The notes under the pieces were generated by a model. The model worked only from the letters and a program-made list of their open reading frames with translations. It made no database searches and had not been told where the DNA came from. Positions 19,695-31,246 of a stretch of DNA of 64,000 nucleotides are shown here, piece by piece. Within the stretch, counting starts at the first letter, position 1, and each line of letters starts with the position of its first letter. The position numbers were made by a program, and so were the translations under genes. Source of the stretch: Trichomonas vaginalis G3. Its lineage: Eukaryota > Parabasalia > Trichomonadida > Trichomonadidae. The stretch spans positions 7,721,797 to 7,785,796 of the forward strand of contig NC_067204.1 of NCBI RefSeq assembly GCF_026262505.1, written 5' to 3'.

Positions 19695-21035
19695 TCAAAT
19701 TGAAATAAGTCCGGAAAAGTCCTTTTTCTCTAACTGAGCTTCTCCCGGAACATCTAATCCCTTAAACACGTCAAATGTGTAACGGAGCCTTTCGCTGATC
19801 AACATTACAGCTCCTCTATTTCCATTGTGTGAATCCGTTGAAGAATAAAGTGTAACAACAGGTACATCAACACCAAATGGAAATGCAAAGCCATTTGCAG
19901 TAACTTCGTGAGCTCTAACGAGTAATTCGAAATTAAATCTTTTTAAGAACTGAAGAGCTGCTGCTTGGCCATAAATCGAAAATGGACCACGCTCTGACAT
20001 TCCGTAGTGTTCAATATTCGTGTTCGGATCTGACCAGAGCATATCATTTACTGGATGATCTGTATCAAAGATAATTGGTCGCTGGATTGTCTCTATCTGG
20101 CTCAGAGAATTAAGGTGAGGTGATATCCCACCATGAACAACGAATATCTTATTCGAAATAATAGCGGATAAAGGTAAACAATCGAAAACTGAAATAATTC
20201 CTTTGTAAGGGGCTTGTTTCTTGTCACATTCGTCTTTGAAGCCACTTACTGTTGTAATTTCTTCGCATTCGTGGTTTCCGCGAAGTAAAAAGATATTTTC
20301 TGGAAATCTAACTTTCAAAGCAAAGAGAAGATAGACAATATCTAAACTATCAGATCCCCTATCGACGTAATCACCCATAAATAAGTAATTAACCTTATCA
20401 GGAAATCCAAATTTGAGGAAAATTCTTAACATGTCAAAATATTTTCCATGTAAGTCTCCGACAAGAATTATTGGGCCTTTTAGATGAAGTAGAGACGGCT
20501 GATCTAAAAGAACTGATTTAGTTGCGGCCATTAAGTAATCTGTCTGTTGTTCATTCAAAACTGAACGATCTGTAAGTTTGTGTGGTTTCAAAATCTTCTT
20601 TATGATGTCATTAATCGAAACATTTATCGGATCGATCAATTTCTTGTTGATTCTTTCAACACATGAAAAAACGACTTCAAAAGCTAATTCACCTAACGAA
20701 AAGAAGCCATCAATATCAATTTGGTCTAAGTCTAAGTCGGTTTCGAATGAGATTTCTGTGCAACTTTTGTTAAAAACGTTTTTAATCGGAATTGGTATAT
20801 TAAACTGCGGTCCATTTCTGTTTAAAAGATTGATTGTAGCTATTAGTTCGTATATTTTGTATGAAATGTTCTCGATTGAGATTTTGAAAGCTAATACACT
20901 ATATATCTGTTTCCGAACTAAAAAGGCAGACAAAATGAAGTTCGCACTTAAAAGATTAATGTGTTTAATACTAACTTCATAGTTTTCTAATGAATCTCTT
21001 GATATTGACCATTTAGTTCGTGTAATATTTGTCAT
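19695..21035 (-). CDS. PPP-family serine/threonine phosphatase with N-terminal extension
   Basis: 446 residues. The catalytic metallophosphatase core has all family motifs: VGDLHGKYFDML at about 193, FMGDYVDRGSDS at about 221, LLRGNHECEE at about 255 and FVVHGGISPHL at about 300, with later LVRAHEVTANGF. It hydrolyses phosphoserine/threonine using two metal ions and is nearest PP1/PP2A-type enzymes. The first 160 or so residues (MTNITRTKWSISRDSLENYE) are not a standard domain and resemble the lineage-specific extensions of parabasalid PPP proteins; they probably direct substrate choice or localisation. The frame is intact with an ATG after an A-rich leader. Expressed alone, no operon. Confidence 0.92.
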   Translation of the reverse strand: MTNITRTKWSISRDSLENYEVSIKHINLLSANFILSAFLVRKQIYSVLAFKISIENISYKIYELIATINLLNRNGPQFNIPIPIKNVFNKSCTEISFETDLDLDQIDIDGFFSLGELAFEVVFSCVERINKKLIDPINVSINDIIKKILKPHKLTDRSVLNEQQTDYLMAATKSVLLDQPSLLHLKGPIILVGDLHGKYFDMLRIFLKFGFPDKVNYLFMGDYVDRGSDSLDIVYLLFALKVRFPENIFLLRGNHECEEITTVSGFKDECDKKQAPYKGIISVFDCLPLSAIISNKIFVVHGGISPHLNSLSQIETIQRPIIFDTDHPVNDMLWSDPNTNIEHYGMSERGPFSIYGQAAALQFLKRFNFELLVRAHEVTANGFAFPFGVDVPVVTLYSSTDSHNGNRGAVMLISERLRYTFDVFKGLDVPGEAQLEKKDFSGLISI

Positions 21036-21540
21036 TTTAAAAAAAATAATCGTCAGTTAGATTTTACAAAAAAATCGAGTTATATAAAAACTCAATAGTT
21101 ATACCAAACAGAATATGTGATTTAAGAATCTGATCATTTCGAAGACGAGAAACATCATATTGAGTTCAAATTAGAATAAAATGTTGAAATTACTGAGTAA
21201 AAATTATCAATTTCGCATGCGTATACATATGCTGATTAGAAGAACAGTAAAATTCTTTCAGGTTTAAACTTCATCACCCCCAAGATGTTATGATTTATAT
21301 TTTGAAACTTACCATTAATACATAACTTCTAAAATTCATAGAAGGATATATGCTCAATGAAAAATAAAAGACTTACAGAATATTGAGGTGTTAATATTCT
21401 ATTTATTTATAGATCAGATCTTTCTACTATGGAACCATATGAAAAAATAAATTATAGATTAATCATCCCCATATTCATTGTAATAGCTCTATTATGAATC
21501 AAAATTGTATAAGCAAAACAAAGCTTATTCATGTTTTGAT
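21036..21540. other. AT-rich spacer
   Basis: Upstream region of the phosphatase gene up to the palindromic element; no gene or clear motif seen. Confidence 0.5.
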
Positions 21541-22795
21541 TGTTGTAAACAGAAATTCATCAAAAGTGACACCTCAGAAAAGCTAAAATATTGAATTTTT
21601 GGAACTTTTGATAGAGCACGTTTTTAAATATTAATTAAAGTAAATGTATATTTTGTAAAGATTCTTTTTAATAAAAAAATAAAATTTTGAAGAAGAACAC
21701 AAAATCTTCTGAAAAATAATATCACATAAACTCATATTATTTTCTAATATATAACTATTTTATATAAAAATCAAATTCAATGATCTTAAAAGCGAAGGAT
21801 AAACCTCAAAATTTACGAATATAATGAGTGGGAATATAATGCTTATCTATCATAAAACCATATGAAATATCAATTTTTGCTTTATGCCTAATTTTTGACG
21901 ACAATTAGCAAAAAATGTTAAATGTTAACACTCAGTCCATTTGAATATGAAAAATAAAATTGACTTTGATTAAATGTTTTTATTTATCATGCAATTCTTC
22001 TTGCGACCAAAGATTTGAATAAAAGTTCAAAAAATAAGATAGCTTAAAAATAATATACGGTAGTGTTTACTAATAGATGAATAGTATATAAATTCTATTA
22101 AAATGGATTTGATCCAAAAAAATATAAAACCAAAAATAATTGTTATATATTTAAATGAAGAAGTAATTTAAAACGATTTTATTTATGATCAAATTTTATA
22201 TATTTTTTTGGATCAAATCCATTTTAATAGAATTTATATACTATTCATCTATTAGTAAACACTACCGTATATTATTTTTTAAGCTATCTTATTTTTTGAA
22301 CTTTTATTCAAATCTTTGGTCGCAAGAAGAATTGCATGATAAATAAAAACATTTAATCAAAGTCAATTTTATTTTTCATATTCAAATGGACTGAGTGTTA
22401 ACATTTAACATTTTTTGCTAATTGTCGTCAAAAATTAGGCATAAAGCAAAAATTGATATTTCATATGGTTTTATGATAGATAAGCATTATATTCCCACTC
22501 ATTATATTCGTAAATTTTGAGGTTTATCCTTCGCTTTTAAGATCATTGAATTTGATTTTTATATAAAATAGTTATATATTAGAAAATAATATGAGTTTAT
22601 GTGATATTATTTTTCAGGAGATTTCATTCTATATGCCTATGAAAAGTACTCTCAAAACTAACTTTTCCCTAATTATAATTAAATCTAGAATATTGTATTA
22701 TGCTTAGTATTATTTCATTTTTCTCATTAAATTTAGAATTTACAAATGTCAAAAAATTGAGAGCTGTCACTTTTGATGAATTTCTGTTTATTACA
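21541..22795. mobile_element. palindromic non-autonomous element, copy 1, 4-bp TSD
   Basis: Ends read TGTTGTAAACAGAAATTC on the left and, inverted, TGTAATAAACAGAAATTC on the right, both continuing into ATCAAAAGTGACA. The flanks TGAT (21537-21540 and 22796-22799) are a 4-bp target duplication. Inside each end are unrelated subterminal blocks of about 160 bp. Then come long inverted arms (about 21716-22124 and 22195-22612) around a 70-bp AT-rich centre, so the whole can fold into a huge hairpin. No coding frame. TGTNR ends with a 4-bp duplication are what Ginger-type (integrase-like) DNA transposons make. A second copy lies at 40438-41693 in reverse orientation. Confidence 0.85.
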
Positions 22796-23344
22796 TGATA
22801 AGCATAAAGAAATCAACATTGGCAATAAATTCTATTTTATAGCAATTAACTGACCTTTTAAGTTAAATTTTCTCTGATCAATATGCACTTGAATTTGAAG
22901 CATTATTCATTCATACGATAAGCCGGTATAATTTAAGCAAATTATTATCAAAGAATCAATTTTATTCAAGAAGAAATTGCTCACAAATGCTTTCGGAACA
23001 GAAATAAAAATTGATCTAAGAGGATTGCCTAATATCTTTCAAAAAGTATATTTCATTATGAACTGGCAGGAAAACAAGTTAACGGTCTAATTTTACAACA
23101 AATATAGAATAAAATTATGCGATTTGCACACAGCAATATCCGGGTCGAGTGAGTAAATTATATATAACACGAGTAATTAGCGGTTTCTTTGTCAGCTCTC
23201 GGAATTTAAAATGCTCACAAATTGTAAACGTTCATTTAAATTACATCATGATGTTTTTATTTTAATTATGTAATGAGCATTACTGAATATGTTCGAAATA
23301 TCGTACTTCGAAGCTTTAAATATAAACTTCCGTTTTGAATTTTT
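22796..23344. other. upstream spacer of the coiled-coil gene
   Basis: AT-rich, no gene. It holds the probable promoter of the coiled-coil gene near its 3' end. Confidence 0.5.
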
Positions 23345-26011
23345 ATGATTTCTATAAGTGAACGTTTAGAAATCTCAATTTCAAAAATGGAGGAGATTAA
23401 TATGAGCTCCTGCTCTTTTATATCTGACGGAGATGATGTCGCATCAACCGGAGGAGATAAAGTCGCTATGAAGCAAAAGCAACTCGAATTAGATCACTTA
23501 ACAGAAGTTAATACACAACTTCAAAACTCAATTGATTCATTAAAGGCTCAATTAAAGGAAGCCATGGATGCTACAGCAAGCATTGGCACAATGAATAACA
23601 CAATTACAGAGCTTAAGAACCAATTGGCAGAATATAAAGAAAAGGAGAAGAATCTGACAAAGGAGCTTAACGCCGCAACAACATCAGCTAAGGAAGCAGA
23701 GGCAAAGCACCAAGAAGATATTCAGGCTGTTACAGCTGAGAGAGATAATTTGAAGGCTCAGCTTACAGCAGAAGCTGATAAATACAACAAGTTACGCAAG
23801 GAGAGACAACAGCTTAAGTCTCAAGTTGAAGAAAAAGATACATTGCTTGAGAATTGCGCAATGGAAATCGAAGAAACAAAGACAGCTAAGAAGAAACTTC
23901 GCACAAAGTTTGCAACACTCGGCGATAAGATTCAGGCTCTTGAAACAGAAAATGCTCAGCTCCAGGTTCAGATTACAAACGCACAAAATGATAAGAAAGC
24001 TCTTGAGCAAACAATTCAAGCTCTCAAGGCCCAAATTCAGGCAGCCCAAGCAGGCAAGGAAGAATCAGAAGCTTCTATTAATCTTTTGAAGAAGGAACTC
24101 GAGGCAAAACAACATATAATAAACGGCTTCGAAGAGGATCTTGACTCCCAGCGCGAGGAACTTATTCAGATGAACTCAGAGCGTGATAATATCATCGGCC
24201 TTGTTCAGAAGATGCATAATGGACTTCAGATCGCTGAACAGCATATCGCAAAGCTTACACAGGAGAACGACAGCTTAAACAACAAGCTCAAGATTCAGGC
24301 TAAGAAGGCTGCTAAGGCAGTTCCAGCAACCAACGATGTTGCTGCCTTGACTATGCCATTCGAAGGTGAAATGGGTGAGAAGGCTGCAGAATACCTCAAA
24401 CTCCAGCAATATCAGCCAGTACAACGTGCTCAGCTCGTTATCAACGAAGCTGCTAAGCGCCTTGCTGAAGCTGAGAATGTTGCTGCTCTCAAGGTTCAGG
24501 AAGTTGAAGAACTTCGCAACCAGTTATCTGCTGCTGTTGATGGACAGACACCATACTGCCAGATCCTTGATGCTCTTCTCAAGGAGCTCAAGAACATCTC
24601 ATCCATGGAATCTCAGATCAACAATGCTCAGTATTGCAAGGTTGATACAGCATTCATCGAGTTCATGGCTCAGAAATCAGCTGAAATCGAACCACTCATC
24701 AAGGAAGAACTTCTTGCTGATCCAAGATTCATCCCATCCGATTTCTTCACAACAACAGATTTCAACAAGCGTAAGGAAGTTATCCAGGACATCCTCAAGC
24801 AGAACGACATGACTGGTTCAATCCTTACAGCATCATTCTTAACAAACATATTGTTATCTAACCAGCTTAACGCTCTTATGGGACCACTTGGCCAGATGGA
24901 AGAAATCTCAAGACTTGATGTCATCAACGGCCATGATATCTCCGATATCCCAATGCTTATCCAGGGATTACAGGCCAAGATTGAGAAGCTCAAGAAGCAG
25001 AGAACACAGGTTCACAACTACTTGAAGAAGGCTCAACATGATGTCCAGACATTATCTAAGTCTGAGAACGACTTAAAGACAAAGGTCTCACAGCTTCAAA
25101 TCCAGAACGAATCTCTCACATCAGAGAATGAAGTTCTCAAGGTCAAGTATCAAGTTGCAAACAATGAACTTCTCCTTAAGAAGAACGAAGAAAACCTCAA
25201 CCAGTTTGCTCAGAAGCTCAAGGAGGAAGTCGATGTCCAACAGAGCGAAGCCAAGGAGAAGACAGACAAGCTTGAATCCCTTCTCCAACAGAAGACTAAA
25301 GAATGCGCAGACTTGACAAACTTGATCAAGAAGCTTCAGATAACTCTTGATGAAACAACAAAGAAGCAGAACAAGAGATTCGCCAAGAACGAAGAGACAT
25401 TGAAGAAGCAGTTGCTTGAGATGCAAGAACAAATGGAAATGCTCGAGGAGCAGCTCGAAGCCAAGAAGAGGAAGGCCAAGAAGACAGAAAAGACACTCAG
25501 AGAACAGTATGATCATCAATTAAAGGAGATGGCTGTTCGCTATGAAGAAGGAAAGGAAGCTCTCAACAAGACAATTGAAGACTTGAAGGCTAAGAGCGAT
25601 GAAGCCAGAGAGATGACAAAGAAGTTACAGGAACAATCACAGGATAATGAACAGAAGAACCAGAAATTATCTTCAGATAATGCAGCTTTACTTCTTGAAA
25701 AGAAGAACTTAAGTGCACAGTTACAGCAATTGAAGTCCCAGATTCAGAAGGAAAAGCAGCAATTACAGGTTCAATTAGCAGCTAAGATGATGGCTTGCGA
25801 AACAAAGGTTCAGACAGCTACAAATGAAGTCAGAGCTCAGGAAGAGAAGAAATTAAAGAATCTTTTGAACATTGTCTGCGAGCAACTTGGCTCAGTTTAC
25901 GGCTTTGATGATTCAGACTTTACAGAAGAATCCCTTAAGCAGGTGGTGGCACATGCTAAGGAGGACCTTGATAGGCTTCACTACTTCCAGAATGAAGCTA
26001 CAAAGATCTGA
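23345..26011 (+). CDS. long coiled-coil protein (888 aa at most)
   Basis: Almost entirely heptad-type helix: repeated LKAQLKEAMD, ELKNQLAEYKEKEKNL, QLQNSIDSL patterns from about residue 45 to 330 and again from about 540 to 810. A more globular middle at about 345-520 (MPFEGEMGEKAAEYLKLQQY onward) and a short globular end (IVCEQLGSVYGFDDSDF) break the coil. No motor, kinase or membrane segment is present. Such proteins are often labelled viral A-type inclusion protein homologues in trichomonads; a cytoskeletal or Golgi-tether-like role is only a guess. Codons are richer in C and G at third positions than in neighbours, suggesting high expression. The start may instead be ATG at 23387 or 23402: TCAATTTC lies 11 bp before 23387. 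Confidence 0.9.
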   Translation: MISISERLEISISKMEEINMSSCSFISDGDDVASTGGDKVAMKQKQLELDHLTEVNTQLQNSIDSLKAQLKEAMDATASIGTMNNTITELKNQLAEYKEKEKNLTKELNAATTSAKEAEAKHQEDIQAVTAERDNLKAQLTAEADKYNKLRKERQQLKSQVEEKDTLLENCAMEIEETKTAKKKLRTKFATLGDKIQALETENAQLQVQITNAQNDKKALEQTIQALKAQIQAAQAGKEESEASINLLKKELEAKQHIINGFEEDLDSQREELIQMNSERDNIIGLVQKMHNGLQIAEQHIAKLTQENDSLNNKLKIQAKKAAKAVPATNDVAALTMPFEGEMGEKAAEYLKLQQYQPVQRAQLVINEAAKRLAEAENVAALKVQEVEELRNQLSAAVDGQTPYCQILDALLKELKNISSMESQINNAQYCKVDTAFIEFMAQKSAEIEPLIKEELLADPRFIPSDFFTTTDFNKRKEVIQDILKQNDMTGSILTASFLTNILLSNQLNALMGPLGQMEEISRLDVINGHDISDIPMLIQGLQAKIEKLKKQRTQVHNYLKKAQHDVQTLSKSENDLKTKVSQLQIQNESLTSENEVLKVKYQVANNELLLKKNEENLNQFAQKLKEEVDVQQSEAKEKTDKLESLLQQKTKECADLTNLIKKLQITLDETTKKQNKRFAKNEETLKKQLLEMQEQMEMLEEQLEAKKRKAKKTEKTLREQYDHQLKEMAVRYEEGKEALNKTIEDLKAKSDEAREMTKKLQEQSQDNEQKNQKLSSDNAALLLEKKNLSAQLQQLKSQIQKEKQQLQVQLAAKMMACETKVQTATNEVRAQEEKKLKNLLNIVCEQLGSVYGFDDSDFTEESLKQVVAHAKEDLDRLHYFQNEATKI

Positions 26012-26642
26012 AGATGTTTTGTGTAATTATTCATTTTATTATTATAATTTTCGATATTCTTTTGAATTTTGAATAAATTCTAACTCTTCTAATTTGACAT
26101 TTAACATTCACACAATAATGGTCAGTATTCCAAGATGAAATAACTATATTTTTCTAAGGCGCCGATATCTATCGATTTATCAGTGCCCCACTTCTAATTA
26201 GTAGTGTCTAAGATTTGAATAGTTAAGATTTGGACTAACTTTTCCCTTCAATTAATAGAACATTATCTCTTCAAGCCTAAATTGCTAATTTGTAAAAAAT
26301 ATAAGATGGCAGATTCCTAGTAAATTAAAACCATGAGAGATTTTCATAGTTGAATCAGAAATGGAAAACTCAATTTTGAGATGCTATAATTGAAGCACCC
26401 AGGAATATAAATATCAATTATATTCACTTAGTTAATATATTTATCGCTTTATTCCATAGAAATCGACAAAATTGATTTCATTTCGCTGTATATCAGTAGG
26501 AAAGTCGATTTTATTAAGCCATATTAAATGTTTACAGTATGATATACTTAGTGATAGCAAAATGAGATTCCATTACTAATTGTTCAAATAGCAAAAATTT
26601 TCACGAAGTAAAGTTCAGAAAAATTTCCACTTGTCAGAATTA
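26012..26642. other. AT-rich spacer
   Basis: Spacer between two co-oriented host genes; nothing recognisable besides an AT-rich end region of the upstream gene. Confidence 0.5.
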
Positions 26643-27458
26643 ATGAAGTTCTTATTCACTCTTCAGCAAAATGTTAAGGAGGTTGATGTAGATCCAACAC
26701 TTTCTCATGATGCACTTAAAGATGTACTTGTTAAACAGTATGGATACAAGGACGGAACTTACAAATTCATTTTCAAAGGAAAAGTTATTGGAAACACAAC
26801 TGCACCACTCCAAGGAATTCCAGAAGGATCCAAGATTTTCTTATATATTAAGGCGTCAGAATCAGCACCAGCTGAGTCTAAGCCAGCCGAAGCTAAACCA
26901 GCTCCACAACCACAGCCAGTTCAGGCACCACCAAGACCAGCTCCATTGCCTGCGCAGCCAGCACCACAACCAGTCCCAAGACCATCACCAATTCCACCAC
27001 AGTTCCAACAAAATCAGCCAAGACCACAACCAGCGAACGATTTACAACAGTTAGAGGAAAGTGTTATTAAGCCACTCCATTTGCGAGAAATTTACGATCC
27101 AGCAAACGAAATTACAAATAACATGGAACTTACTTGCGAAGTTTCGGAAATTCTTCGTAGGAATCCATTAGCTACATCAGTGTTCTTGAAGCAGGAACAA
27201 TTATCACAGCCAGTTTACCTTGCAAACTCTGCACACGTTGTTTTTAATATCGCATCCATGCTTGGTGTTCCTCTCCATGATTTAACTATGCCAGAATCCG
27301 ATTTTGATGCAGAACTTGAGCAGTTGTCTCGCCAACAGAAGGAAAAATATGATGCTTTAGTTAAAGACTTTGAACAACAAAAGGAAAAAGTTCTTGAGTC
27401 ATTAATTAATAACGATTTCGATTCCGTTAAAGCTCGAGCAGAACTTGAATCTCATTAA
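26643..27458 (+). CDS. ubiquitin-like domain, proline-rich protein
   Basis: 271 residues from ATG at 26643 (the open frame upstream has no earlier ATG). Residues 1-75 have the ubiquitin-like pattern (MKFLFTLQQNVKEVDVDPTL, LVKQYGYKDGTYKFIFKGKV, LQGIPEGSKIFLYIK), without a C-terminal GG, so it is an adaptor-type ubiquitin-like fold rather than a modifier. Residues 80-135 are proline/glutamine/alanine-rich (PAPQPQPVQAPPRPAPLP). Residues 140-271 form a helical region ending in a short coiled coil (LEQLSRQQKEKYDALVKDFE). The combination recalls shuttle or scaffold proteins that link to the proteasome or to trafficking, but no exact family is recognised. The stop is followed at once by TAAATAAAAAC, a likely poly(A) signal overlapping the stop, as is common in trichomonads. 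A partial copy lies at 30975-31142. Confidence 0.85.
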   Translation: MKFLFTLQQNVKEVDVDPTLSHDALKDVLVKQYGYKDGTYKFIFKGKVIGNTTAPLQGIPEGSKIFLYIKASESAPAESKPAEAKPAPQPQPVQAPPRPAPLPAQPAPQPVPRPSPIPPQFQQNQPRPQPANDLQQLEESVIKPLHLREIYDPANEITNNMELTCEVSEILRRNPLATSVFLKQEQLSQPVYLANSAHVVFNIASMLGVPLHDLTMPESDFDAELEQLSRQQKEKYDALVKDFEQQKEKVLESLINNDFDSVKARAELESH

Positions 27459-27767
27459 ATAAAAACAAATGTTTTATAAATTAAATAATCAAATTTCTTT
27501 TTTTCACAACTTCTAAACATAACTATTCCAACTAAAAGAAGTCTATTTTAATACTATTACAATTATTCTATATAATATTTTATATGATTTCTATACTCCG
27601 TTTTGCTTAATCCTTTCTAAACATTGAAAGTCATACACATTTATCATAATGAAAGTGATCAGGATATTGGATATAGGACACTAGTTTAATTATTATATAA
27701 ATGATTATTAAAAAGAAAGAGATATGATTGTATAATGAGTGTTTTATTATAAATATTATAATTATTT
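27459..27767. other. spacer between convergent genes
   Basis: AT-rich 3' flank of the ubiquitin-like gene and the BspA-like gene; the sequence recurs, partly diverged, at 44785-45115. Confidence 0.6.
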
Positions 27768-29892
27768 TTAGCGCTTTCGAATGTCTTTGTAACGACCATT
27801 AATCATGATTTGAGGTTTGATATTATGAGTTATTTCGATATCTTCACATGAAATACTATTATTTATATAAATATATTTATGCCGAATTCCTGATTTTACA
27901 AGCATGCTAATGTAATCAACTATCGTATTCTCAATAGTTGGACATCGAATAGATTTGCATTTAACGAATGCATATTCATCAACACTCTTAACTGAGATTG
28001 GGAAGTTGATGTATTTAAGGTTCAAACAGTAAAAGAACGCATATTTTTGAATGAAAGAAACGCTATATGGCAATATTGTGATATTCACAATATTATTACA
28101 TTTAGAAAATGAAAAACTACATATTGTACTACAATTGAGATAGAGAGTTTGTTCTGGTGTATTGGGGCATAAAAGATAAGTTTAATATTGTTATCCCTTT
28201 TGTCATATATAGTATTATTGATGCATTGGTAATAATTTGAATAAAAATTACTAATGCTACTAAGGGAAGAACAATCACTAAATGATTTGCCTGATATGCT
28301 TTCAAGATTATTTTTAGCTGCGAAAGTTATACTTCTAAGATTTAAGCATTTACAGATTGCAGAATGACTGATAACTTGAATACTTGATGGAATAGTCAAG
28401 CTGGACAGTGATATGCAGTTGTAAAATGCATAAACATCAATTTGAGTAGATCCTTCAAGAATATTGACATGACTCAATTGTTTACAATTAAAGAAGCAAG
28501 CATAAGGAGGGTTAGTTATATTTATCATTTCATTTAATTTAAAACAATTTTCAAATACATTATTTGAGAATGTTATATTACTTGATTCAAATTTGACCGA
28601 AGACAAATTAAAACAATTTTTAAATGCTGTATTACCAATAAATAGTGAAGTTGGAGAAGAAACTATAAACAATTTCAGAAAATGACAATTTTGAAAAGCA
28701 TGATGAAAAATCTCACGAATACTAGAATTTTCTTCAAATAAAACCTCACGAATTGTTGAATTTTCGAAAGCTCTTCCATTGATCATTGTTACTGAATTTG
28801 GAATTGTAATATTATCTATTGAATATCCCCAAAATTCTAATATTATCGTTTGTTTAAGATCCATAATCAATGATAGTTGATTAATAATAAGGTTTGGCAT
28901 ATAGATATCAAGATATGAAATTGATACGTTGACTATATTATCAACTGCTTTTTGTGTAAATAGTGTTTTACAAGTAAAATATAATTTTACTTTTGGTGTA
29001 TCTCTGGTAATTAGGGTTTTTGATTTAACAGTCATTGATGAATTAGGGAAAACAACTCTTTCAAGATTGGGACAATTTGCAAATGCACGAGAACCAATAT
29101 GATCTAATGGACTTAAAATAGTAACATTTATCAAATAAAGACAATAAAAGAAAGCATAATGTTCAATTATTTTCACATTTGTAGGAATAGTAATATTTGT
29201 AATGTTTGAATGTGCAAAGCATTCCATTGCTAAAGTGGTAACAAAAATGGTATATCATATGATTTCCTCGATAAATTTATATTAAACAATAAAATAGACT
29301 TATTTTTGGAAAAAATAACATTATCTAAAATACAAAAATTATTGTTTCTTTCATGAATTGAAATATTTGTTAATCTGAAAAAAGCAAATGAAAAATCCCA
29401 TATATAGTTTACTTTTTCCGGAATTTGAAAAGATTTAATATTCGTCATAGCGAATACATCTCTTTCCAAAGATGTTAAATTGGAACCTTCTTCAAAAATA
29501 ACATTTTCAAGAGAATTACATCTAAAGAATGTACTATTACCAATTATTTCGACGGATGCTGGAATCAGAATATTTTTAATTAACCGATTCTGAGAAAAAG
29601 CCTCAGAATCTATTTCAAGAAGTCCTTTTGGTAACAATATTTCACTAACTTCAGAACAATTATAAAATGCTTTTTTACCTATCTTTGTGAGCCTGTGGCA
29701 TGATGATAAATTAATAATTGTAAGACTAGTACATCCTTCAAAGCTACTCGTTCCGATTGTTGTTAAGTTAGAATTTTCTTCAAAAGAAAAAGAGATTAAA
29801 GATGTACGACCATTACAACATTCATTTGATATATATTCGCACTGTGCTGAGATTACAAAGTGTTGTAAATTATATGGAACTCTGATTAACAC
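27768..29892 (-). pseudogene. BspA-like leucine-rich repeat protein, broken
   Basis: TpLRR/BspA-type surface protein family, hugely expanded in Trichomonas and thought to act in host or bacterial contact. Repeats of about 23 residues run throughout (IGNSTFFRCNSLENVIFEEG, IGSRAFANCPNLERVVFPNS, IQKYAFFYCLNLKYINFPIS). The coding region falls in three frames. Frameshifts lie near 29,228 and between about 28,110 and 28,170, where the in-frame repeat (PNTPEQTLYLNCSTICSF) switches frame. At the 5' end the frame reaches a stop near 29,960 without an ATG, so the start is missing too. No signal peptide or transmembrane segment is seen. Either a pseudogene or a gene with sequencing errors. Confidence 0.85.
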
Positions 29893-30974
29893 TCTGGAGT
29901 CTTTTGAATACTCAGTTCCACTATTATCCCAGGAAATTTGAGTTAATCGGAAGATATGGATGAATCAATAAGGTTTACTTTGAGTAACAACATTGTTACT
30001 AAATTCAATTTAATGTAATTTATCATATTTTGTGAGAATTGTCATGACCAAAATTTTAAGATTTTGAATACTTTTTGAGAGAAAAATTATCTCCCAAATG
30101 ACATAAATGCATATATTAACAGTATTTAGTGCATATCAATATATTCAAGATTATATAATTTCAACCACTAAAAATCCAAATCCGGCCAAACAAAGGCTAT
30201 CGTTATTGTTTTTTATAGTACTCTCAAAATCTTAAGATCGGCTCAGAAAAATTTGTGAATGAAAATTTTCTCTATTTAAGTATTGCATATTATTCTAATT
30301 AATATTTTATAAAAATATTGTTTGAATTAAAATCGATTATTTTCATGATTGATTCCTATCCAAAGAGATAAAGCATACTGTATTCATGAACATAAGAATA
30401 AAACATGTTTGTATAATATTGTTGACTAATTTCAGATTTGAGGAACTTTTTTGGGACATTAATGATAAAAATATTGATTTAACATTAATGTATAAGACAA
30501 TCATTATTTATTGCTACTATATGAGTAAAAGATATAGATAGAACTAGCGAATCTCAATATTTGATTTCAATTAATTTATTATTTAACATTTGGATATAAT
30601 TTTATAAGAAAATTTAGATTGATATCAAGTTCACTTTAAAGAGAATGAAATTAAAGTCTTAGATAAATCATTTTTAAACGGCAACTTTCCCACATGCCAG
30701 ATAACTCAAGAAATCATTGATCCAAGCAGTCATACATGTATTTCAACATATAGTCTAGCTATTCTAGACGATATTGCAAAAAATGTTGATTATACGTCAA
30801 ATTCATTCGAAGGTTTCTTGCACCAAATTGTTATTCAAATTTAGTTTCGTTTTGCATTCTAAAATTCAAATTTCAATGAAAAATTGATCTTAAAATGAAT
30901 CATGTTGATTTTAGTTTCCAAATTTTCCATTTTTCAAAGTGTAGATGTAGATGATTACATCATGATTAATCGAC
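29893..30974. other. AT-rich spacer
   Basis: About 1.1 kb without any convincing gene. A short duplicated coding piece begins at about 30975. Confidence 0.5.
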
Positions 30975-31142
30975 TAACTATGCCAGAATCCGATTTTGAT
31001 GCAGAACTTGAGCAGTTGTCTCGCCAACAGAAGGAAAAATATGATGCTTTAGTTAAAGACTTTGAACAACAAAAGGAAAAAGTTCTTGAGTCATTAATTA
31101 ATAACGATTTCGATTCCGTTAAAGCTCGAGCAGAACTTGAAT
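30975..31142 (+). pseudogene. duplicated 3' piece of the ubiquitin-like gene
   Basis: From ACTATGCCAGAATCCG to CAGAACTTGAAT the sequence is identical, as far as read, to 27285-27450. It encodes the C-terminal helical tail (MPESDFDAELEQLSRQQKEK). It stops at the hAT insertion; the interrupted copy continues at 44777. No start or promoter of its own, so it is a dead fragment. Confidence 0.9.
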
Positions 31143-31210
31143 TAGGGATGCGACGGTTTTACGCCATGACCGTTTAAAAATAGAATAATACGCCATTTTT
31201 GGGGCCGAAT

Positions 31211-31246
31211 GGCGGGTACGAAGTAGCCGCCATTCGGCCGAAAGAC
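31211..31246. repeat. perfect hairpin in hAT subterminal region
   Basis: GGCCGAATGGCGG and CCGCCATTCGGCC form a perfect 13-bp stem with a short loop, just inside the left end of the hAT element. Confidence 0.8.

Noticed and set aside
23792-25519. Minus-strand leucine/cysteine-rich frames opposite the coiled-coil gene
   Set aside because: Shadow of heptad codon use on the opposite strand; the plus-strand frame has clear coiled-coil character and runs full length.
23345-26011. Myosin, kinesin or golgin identity for the coiled-coil protein
   Set aside because: No motor domain, GRIP domain or membrane segment is visible; coiled-coil similarity alone is not evidence of family.
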